Source: Paraburkholderia sp. CNPSo 3272 (GTDB taxonomy: Bacteria > Pseudomonadota > Gammaproteobacteria > Burkholderiales > Burkholderiaceae). Taken from it: 64,000 nucleotides of DNA. The DNA lies in contig NZ_JAMBPQ010000006.1 of the NCBI RefSeq assembly GCF_024206495.1, forward strand, positions 186,001 to 250,000, given 5' to 3'. The notes beneath the pieces were generated by a model. It saw only the letters and a list, made by a program, of their open reading frames with translations, had not been told where the DNA came from and did not search any database. Positions 58,558 to 64,000 of this stretch are shown here, piece by piece (position 1 is the stretch's first letter; each line of letters opens with the position of its first letter). The translations under genes and the position numbers were made by a program.

Positions 58558-59532
58558 TCAGTGCTCGCTGCGCAGCAGGCGGCGCAGGTGATAGACGATA
58601 TAGAGCAGCATGATCGCGAACAGCACGACGGCAATCGCGGCCGAATAACCGAGCCGGTAGTATTTGATCGCCTGGTCGTACATGTAGTACGCGAGCACGG
58701 TCGAGCTTTCGAACGGTCCGCCGCCCGTCATCACGGAGATGAGGTCGAAGCTGCGCAGCGCGCCGATGACCGTGACCACCACGGCCATGAACGTGACGGG
58801 CCGAAGTTGCGGCAGGATCACGTGCCAGAGCATGGTCCATCCCTTCGCGCCTTCCATGCGCGCGGCCTCGATCTGCTCGCTGTTGAGCGTGGTGAGGCCC
58901 GTGAGATAGAGGATCATGCAGTACGCCGTTTGCGGCCAGAGCGCCGCGAAGATGATGCCCGGCGTGGCATAGTTCGGGTCGCCGAGGACGGGAATGCCGC
59001 GGCCCAGCATGAGCGCGAGCAGGCCGAACGTGGGGTCGTAGAACCACGAGTAGATGAGGCCCACCACCACGCCCGACAGCACGAACGGTGCGAAGAACAG
59101 CGACTTGACGATGCGGATGCCGCCCACGGCCTGGTTGAGGTACAGCGCGATCGCGAGGCCCATGGGCGGCGCGAGCAGGAACAGCACCAGCCAGATCACG
59201 TTGTTCTTGAGCGCCGTGTAGAACGTGGGCGAGTGGAACAGTTCGATGTAGTTCGCGAGGCCCACGAAGCTCGCTTCGGTCATGCCGTCCCAGTTGTAGA
59301 GCGAGAGACGCAGCGTGGAGAGAATCGGCCAGATCACGTAGACCGCGAACATGATGACCGCGGGCGCGAGAAAGAAGCAGGCGGCACGTCGCTGGCGACG
59401 CGCGGTTGGCGACGCGCGGCGGCGCGGCTGAATGCCTCGCCCGCTTGCGTGCGGCATGCCGCCGTTCTCGCCGCCTGCCGGCGCGGCGCCGTCCACGCGA
59501 TGCGCAACGGTGTGACTCAGTGCCTGTCTCAC
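58558..59532 (-). CDS. CUT1 sugar ABC importer permease (MalF type)
   Basis: A 324-residue permease. GTG 59532 is chosen because GTGGAGG lies eight bases upstream; an in-frame ATG at 59577 and another at 59457 lack such a site. A basic cytosolic leader precedes TM1 (ACFFLAPAVIMFAVYVIWPI). The EAA loop is EQIEAARMEGAKGWTMLWHV followed by ILPQLRPV. It pairs with the MalG-type permease 21 bases downstream. Confidence 0.92.
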   Translation of the reverse strand: MRQALSHTVAHRVDGAAPAGGENGGMPHASGRGIQPRRRASPTARRQRRAACFFLAPAVIMFAVYVIWPILSTLRLSLYNWDGMTEASFVGLANYIELFHSPTFYTALKNNVIWLVLFLLAPPMGLAIALYLNQAVGGIRIVKSLFFAPFVLSGVVVGLIYSWFYDPTFGLLALMLGRGIPVLGDPNYATPGIIFAALWPQTAYCMILYLTGLTTLNSEQIEAARMEGAKGWTMLWHVILPQLRPVTFMAVVVTVIGALRSFDLISVMTGGGPFESSTVLAYYMYDQAIKYYRLGYSAAIAVVLFAIMLLYIVYHLRRLLRSEH

Positions 59533-59600
59533 GGCAAAAACCTCCACTTGATTACCCGGCGGGCAGCGCCGACGCACCGCCCGCCTTCGCTTCGAACACC

Positions 59601-60863
59601 TTACTTCTTGTAGATCCGCTGACGCGTCTGCTCCAGCTGCGCGAGAATCGAGTCGAGCTTGGTCGGATCTGACACGAACTGCTGCATGCCCTTCATGCCT
59701 TCGTCGGCCATTTCCTTCGTCATGTCGCGGTCATAGAACTGCGCAATGCCGCCCTTCGTGTTCGAGAGGATCTGGAAGCCGATCTTCGAAATCGGGTCGT
59801 CGGGTTCCGGCGACTTGCTGTTGGCCGAAAGCGAACCCAGTCCCTTGGCAAGCTGCGCGCCAACATCCGGGGTCTCCGCAAACGCGAGGAACGCATGCGC
59901 ATCGGCCTTGTTCTTCGCCTTGCCCGGAATGTGCAGCGATTCGACCGGACCGTCTTCGGCGGTCGGCACGTTCGGGTCGATGATCGGGAACTGGAAGTAG
60001 CCCATCTGCTGCTTGACCGTCGGGCTGAAACCGCCCGTGATGAAGGTACCCATCAGCATCATCGCGGCCTTGCCCTGGAACAGGAACGGCTGCGCCGCAT
60101 CGAGATCGTATGAGAGCGAATTGGGAATGAAGTCGCCGTCGTCGAGCAGTTGCTTCCATGTGACGTAGACTTTTTTCACGCGCGGGTCGGTGTACGGCAC
60201 TTCGCCCGCCATCAGCTTCTGGTGGAACGCGTTGCCGTTCAGGCGCAGGTCCAGATAGTCGAACCAGCCGGCCAGCGTCCACGCGTCGCGCCCGGCCACG
60301 GCGATCGGCGCGATGCCCGCGGCCTTGAGCTTCTTGCAGGCATCGAGGAATTCATTCCACGTTTTCGGCTCGCTCTTGATGCCTACCTTGTCGAACAGGT
60401 CCTTGCGATAGAACATGCCCCACGAGTAATACACCGTGGGCGCGGCGTACTGCTTGCCCTGGTACGACGAAGCTTCCTTCGTCGAGGCGTACATGCTGTC
60501 CCAGTTGTTCTTTTTCCAGTCATCCGAAAGATCCGCGAAAAGGCCGCGCTTCGCGTAGTAGGCCATGCGCTCGCCGTCGTGCCAGTTCACGATGTCGGGC
60601 GGCGCGGTCGTGAGCCAGTTCGGCAACTGGACCTTGTAGGCTTCCTCGTCGACGAACGACACCTTTACGTCGGTGCCGGGGTGCGTCTTCTTGAACTGGT
60701 CGATCACCTGTTCCCACACGGCGCGCTGGCTTGCGCCCTTGTAGGCAATGTTCATTTCGAGCGTGCCGGCCTGCGCCGCGCTCGCGAACGCGCCTGCAAG
60801 CGCGCCCGCCGCCAGCGTCGCAGCAACGAGCAGGGTGCGTGGTCTGAAGGTCTTGCCGATCAT
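59601..60863 (-). CDS. CUT1 sugar-binding protein (MalE/UgpB type)
   Basis: A 420-residue periplasmic protein. ATG 60863 has AAGGAGA upstream. The signal peptide ends at SAAQA (about residue 33). Mature text includes VSFVDEEAYKVQLPNWLTTA, APTVYYSWGMFYRKDLFDKV and AVAGRDAWTLAGWFDYLDLR, typical of SBP_bac_1/8 family sugar binders. Between a GH42 gene and permease genes, it probably binds a galactoside or other short glycan. The ligand is inferred from context only. Confidence 0.91.
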   Translation of the reverse strand: MIGKTFRPRTLLVAATLAAGALAGAFASAAQAGTLEMNIAYKGASQRAVWEQVIDQFKKTHPGTDVKVSFVDEEAYKVQLPNWLTTAPPDIVNWHDGERMAYYAKRGLFADLSDDWKKNNWDSMYASTKEASSYQGKQYAAPTVYYSWGMFYRKDLFDKVGIKSEPKTWNEFLDACKKLKAAGIAPIAVAGRDAWTLAGWFDYLDLRLNGNAFHQKLMAGEVPYTDPRVKKVYVTWKQLLDDGDFIPNSLSYDLDAAQPFLFQGKAAMMLMGTFITGGFSPTVKQQMGYFQFPIIDPNVPTAEDGPVESLHIPGKAKNKADAHAFLAFAETPDVGAQLAKGLGSLSANSKSPEPDDPISKIGFQILSNTKGGIAQFYDRDMTKEMADEGMKGMQQFVSDPTKLDSILAQLEQTRQRIYKK

Positions 60864-60917
60864 GCGTGTCTCCTTGGTTATACGTCGTTGTCGGTGCTGC
60901 ATCGTCAGGAACTACGT

Positions 60918-62918
60918 CTATTGCGAACGGTAGGCGCTCACGCCCTGCGGCTCTATCGTACGCGAGCCGATCACATATGCATCGTCGGGAATATCCGCAG
61001 AAAGCGTGTGCGTGCTGGGCCCGTAGTTGAACACCCAGGTGAAGCCGCCGCGCCGGCTCACACGGATCGCGTCGCCGAGCGGCTGCGGCGTGAGGCCCGC
61101 TTCGCGCGCCACGCGCGCAAAGAGCACCTGCGTGCTCGCCTCGTCGAACAGGCTCGCGAGGTAGTGGACCGCGCCGCTCTTCACATACGCGGGATGGCCG
61201 TCGCTGAACGTCGCGCGCACTTCCGGCACGGCCCATTCGTTTTCGCCGGTATCGGCGCCGAGTTCGATCAGATCGCGCCAGTGGCGCGCGTGGCCTTCGT
61301 GCGTGCCGTCCAGCTCGAAACGCACCGGCTCGCTGATATTGGGCCGCAGCGACTCCACGCGCCACACGCGCAGCGGCAGCAGCGCCGCGAGCGGCCCCGG
61401 CGGCAGGTTGGCGGGAATCTGCAGATCGGTGGTTTTCGAGCCCGTGCGCGGCCCGATCACCACTTGCGCGCCCGAACTGGCAAGGCGCTGCGCGAAGTCG
61501 TCGGGCACGATGGGCAGCGGCGGCACGACCACGAGCCGGTAACCGTCGAGCGGCGCGTGCACCGAAACGATATCCACGTCGAAGCCGAGCGCGCGCAGCG
61601 CCGAGTAGTACTCCACAGCGAAGCGCGGATAGTGGAAATCCGCGCCCTGCGGATGAATGTCGAAAAGCCACTTCGCTTCGTAGTCGAACACGAGCGCAAC
61701 AGGTGTCTTCACGTCGAACTCGCGGCCGCCCTTCGCCGCCGCGAGCACGGCCTCGATTTCCTCGGCCACGCGCGCCGCCTCCGCACTGCCGAGGTCGGGG
61801 CGGTTGTCGGGCGTATTCAGGCCCGCGTGCATCTGCTCCTGCGCGAACGGCGCCTGGCGCCAGCGGAAATACGACACGCAGCCCGCGCCGTGCGCAAACG
61901 CTTCCCAGCTCCAGAGGCGCACCATGCCGGGCAGCGGCGCGGGGTTCCAGTGGGCCCAGTTCACAGGACCGGGCTGTTGTTCCATGACCCAGAACGGCAG
62001 CTTCGACATGCCGCGATACACGTCGTGATTGAACGAGGCGAAGTCCGGGTGGCCGGTGCGCAGATAGCGCGCCTTCACGTCGGGCGCGAACCATTGCTGG
62101 TCGAGTGCGCCGAGCGGATAGCTGTCCCACGTCGCGACGTCGAGATCGGAGGCGACCTTGTAGTGATCGAACTCCATGAATAGCTGCATGAAGTTGTGCG
62201 CGATGGGCCGGCCCGGCGAGTGCGCGCGCAGGATATCGACCTGCATGCGGTTGTAGCGCTGCACTTCGTCGGAGGCGAAGCGCTGGTAGTCGAGCCGATG
62301 CGACGGATGCGCCTCGGTCACGGTGCCAACTGGCGCCTCGATTTCGTCGAAGCTGCGGTACTCCATGCTCCAGAACACGGTGCCCCAGGCGGTATTCAGC
62401 GCGTCGATGCTGCCGTAGCGCGCCTTGAGCCATTCGCGAAAGCGCTGCACCGCCGCCGGCGAGTAGCTGACCACCGTTTGATGGCAGCCGTACTCGTTAT
62501 CGGTCTGCCAGTACGCGACAGCGGGATGCTGGCCATAACGCGCGGCGACCGCCTCGCAGATGCGCCGCGAAGCCTCGTAATACGCCGGCGAAGAAAAATC
62601 GTAGTGCCGGCGCGAGCCGAACCCGCGCACGCGGCCATCGGCGCCCACGGGCAGGATGTCCGGATGCTGGTCTATCAGCCACTTGGGCGGCGTGGCCGTG
62701 GGCGTGCACATCACCACTTGCAGGCCGGCGTCGCCGAGCGTGTCGATCGCGCGATCGAGCCAGACCCAGTCGAACTTGCCCGGCGTCGGCTCGATGCGGC
62801 TCCACGCGAACTCGGCGATACGCACCTGCGCGATGCCCAGCGCCTTCATGCGCGCGGCGTCGTCTTTCCACATGGCCTCCGGCCAGTGCTCCGGGTAATA
62901 GCAGACTCCAAGACGCAT
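60918..62918 (-). CDS. GH42 beta-galactosidase
   Basis: A 666-residue enzyme. ATG 62918 (GAGG eight bases upstream) begins [15 protein letters not shown], the usual start; an ATG at 62945 overlaps the ATPase stop (ATGA) and is the alternative. The TIM barrel carries acid/base E142 in TDNEYG and nucleophile E313 in [11 protein letters not shown] trimerisation domain and C-terminal beta domain follow ([17 protein letters not shown] region [14 protein letters not shown]). No signal peptide, so it acts on imported beta-galactosides in the cytosol. Its position inside a sugar importer operon supports this. Confidence 0.93.
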   Translation of the reverse strand: MRLGVCYYPEHWPEAMWKDDAARMKALGIAQVRIAEFAWSRIEPTPGKFDWVWLDRAIDTLGDAGLQVVMCTPTATPPKWLIDQHPDILPVGADGRVRGFGSRRHYDFSSPAYYEASRRICEAVAARYGQHPAVAYWQTDNEYGCHQTVVSYSPAAVQRFREWLKARYGSIDALNTAWGTVFWSMEYRSFDEIEAPVGTVTEAHPSHRLDYQRFASDEVQRYNRMQVDILRAHSPGRPIAHNFMQLFMEFDHYKVASDLDVATWDSYPLGALDQQWFAPDVKARYLRTGHPDFASFNHDVYRGMSKLPFWVMEQQPGPVNWAHWNPAPLPGMVRLWSWEAFAHGAGCVSYFRWRQAPFAQEQMHAGLNTPDNRPDLGSAEAARVAEEIEAVLAAAKGGREFDVKTPVALVFDYEAKWLFDIHPQGADFHYPRFAVEYYSALRALGFDVDIVSVHAPLDGYRLVVVPPLPIVPDDFAQRLASSGAQVVIGPRTGSKTTDLQIPANLPPGPLAALLPLRVWRVESLRPNISEPVRFELDGTHEGHARHWRDLIELGADTGENEWAVPEVRATFSDGHPAYVKSGAVHYLASLFDEASTQVLFARVAREAGLTPQPLGDAIRVSRRGGFTWVFNYGPSTHTLSADIPDDAYVIGSRTIEPQGVSAYRSQ

Positions 62919-62941
62919 CCCTGTGTCCTCGGTTGTTGTTC

Positions 62942-64000
62942 TCATGCGGGTTGACCGGCGGTGGCGAGCGGCGTAACGGCGAAGCCGTCTTCCGCGAACA
63001 GATGACAGGCGCTCGCGCTCGCATGGAACTGCGCGGTGTCGCCGCTAGTGAGCCGGGCGTCGCCGGGCGCCTTGGCGACGAGAACTGCCCCACCCGGCTG
63101 ATCGAGATGCACATAGCTGTGCTCGCCAAGTTCCTCGACCAGCGTGATGGCGCGCGAAATCGTCAAGGCATCCTCAGCATCGCGCGAGGTGCGCGAGGCC
63201 ACGCCATCCACCACCAGTTCGAGATGCTCGGGACGCACGCCGAACGTGACCGGCGCGCCCACGGCGAGCCGCGCGCCCTGCACCGGCAGCCGCACCGTTT
63301 CGCCGCTTTCGTCGAGCGCGACGCTCACGCCGTGCGCCTCGATGGCGGCCACGCGCGCCGGCAGAAAATTCATGCGCGGCGAGCCGATAAATCCCGCCAC
63401 GAAGCGGCTCGCGGGCCGGTGATAGAGCTCGAGCGGCGCGCCCACCTGGGCGATGCTGCCGTATCGTTCGGTATCCTTACCGCTATGTAAAAGGACGATC
63501 TTGTCGGCAAGCGTCATCGCCTCGATCTGGTCGTGCGTCACGTACACCACGCTCGCCTGCTCGAACTGGCGATGCAGGCGAGCGATCTCGATACGCGTCT
63601 GGCCGCGCAACGTGGCATCGAGATTGGAAAGCGGTTCGTCGAACAGGAACACGCCGGGCTCGCGCACGATCGCACGGCCAATCGCCACGCGCTGCCGCTG
63701 GCCGCCCGAAAGCGCCTTGGGGTGACGCTCGAGCAACGCCTCGAGCTGAAGAATGCGTGCGGCTTCGCGCACCTTGCGATCGATCTCGGCCTTCGGCGTT
63801 TTCGCGAGTTTGAGGCCGAACGCCATGTTCTCGTACACGGTCATGTGCGGGAACAGCGCGTAGCTCTGGAACACCATGGCCACGCCGCGCTGCGCGGCGC
63901 TCACGTCGTTCACGAGCTTGCCGCCGATCGATATATCGCCGTCGCTCACGTCTTCCAGGCCCGCGATCATGCGTAGCAGCGTGGACTTGCCGCAGCCCGA
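62942..64000 (-). CDS. CUT1 sugar importer ATPase (MalK/UgpC type), N-terminus cut by window edge
   Basis: 353 residues lie in the window; the gene starts beyond base 64000. The right edge begins inside Walker A ([11 protein letters not shown]). The signature is [16 protein letters not shown], Walker [14 protein letters not shown], and the H-loop [20 protein letters not shown]-type regulatory domain (about the last 110 residues, [10 protein letters not shown]) follows. It powers the MalF/MalG-type pair; its stop lies 23 bases before the GH42 ATG. An upstream regulator, if any, is outside the window. Confidence 0.93.
   Translation of the reverse strand, partial: SGCGKSTLLRMIAGLEDVSDGDISIGGKLVNDVSAAQRGVAMVFQSYALFPHMTVYENMAFGLKLAKTPKAEIDRKVREAARILQLEALLERHPKALSGGQRQRVAIGRAIVREPGVFLFDEPLSNLDATLRGQTRIEIARLHRQFEQASVVYVTHDQIEAMTLADKIVLLHSGKDTERYGSIAQVGAPLELYHRPASRFVAGFIGSPRMNFLPARVAAIEAHGVSVALDESGETVRLPVQGARLAVGAPVTFGVRPEHLELVVDGVASRTSRDAEDALTISRAITLVEELGEHSYVHLDQPGGAVLVAKAPGDARLTSGDTAQFHASASACHLFAEDGFAVTPLATAGQPA

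Noticed and set aside
60150..62183. 677-codon plus-strand frame opposite the binding protein and GH42 gene
   Set aside because: Shadow frame; the GH42 catalytic motifs and the binding protein on the minus strand explain the region.

Overview
The window reads as a chromosomal stretch of a high-GC betaproteobacterium of the Burkholderia/Paraburkholderia/Caballeronia group. This rests on strong GC bias at third codon positions, dense gene packing, a TatB with the basic C-terminal tail I associate with that group, a microcompartment-free eutBC-permease locus, and many ABC importers and regulators. No rRNA, tRNA, CRISPR array, phage gene or intact insertion sequence was seen. Species assignment is inference; no database was searched.

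Layout. 1-5.2 kb: the 3' end of a molybdenum hydroxylase gene, a small repeat protein, a DHA2-type exporter, two DJ-1/AraC regulators and an SDR. 5.3-11.1 kb: a sugar ABC importer (two permeases, dual ATPase, binding protein) divergent from a FadR-type GntR regulator, with three near-identical palindromes between them. 11.1-15.7 kb: a chemoreceptor, a small protein and a CBS-PAS-GGDEF-EAL protein. 15.9-18.9 kb: XRE-cupin regulator, acetyltransferase, alpha/beta hydrolase and an AraC regulator leading into 19-22.7 kb, ethanolamine use (eutC, eutB, permease). 22.9-28.3 kb: an M23 endopeptidase and an osmoprotectant (glycine betaine type) ABC importer. 28.5-31.3 kb: an IsdG-type haem monooxygenase and glgX. 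31.5-40 kb: a seven-gene minus-strand operon with an RpiR-type regulator, isoaspartyl peptidase, a GsiABCD-like peptide/glutathione importer and a DmpA/BapA-type aminopeptidase. 40.2-49.2 kb: a GAF-PAS-GGDEF protein, a free-standing motAB pair, a PRC-barrel protein, an intradiol dioxygenase, small ORFs and a second chemoreceptor. 49.2-55.1 kb: small hypotheticals, an AraC regulator, an orphan tatBC pair without tatA, an SDR and a DeoR regulator. 55.2-57.6 kb: nudK, a YciI protein, an FRG-domain protein and a split-barrel protein. 57.7-64 kb: a CUT1 sugar importer operon with a GH42 beta-galactosidase, running off the right edge.

How it works together. Most of the window supports import and breakdown of small nutrients: sugars, ethanolamine, betaines, short or beta-linked peptides, beta-galactosides and aromatics. 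Each block tends to carry its own regulator, and several of these have a readable candidate operator nearby. A second theme is signalling and motility: two chemoreceptors, two c-di-GMP enzymes and an extra stator. The best places to look for something new are the beta-peptide-like operon at 31.5-40 kb with its palindrome cluster, the orphan tatBC-SDR segment flanked by a shared 10-base motif, and the helically phased operator repeats at 10.2, 15.9 and 55.15 kb.
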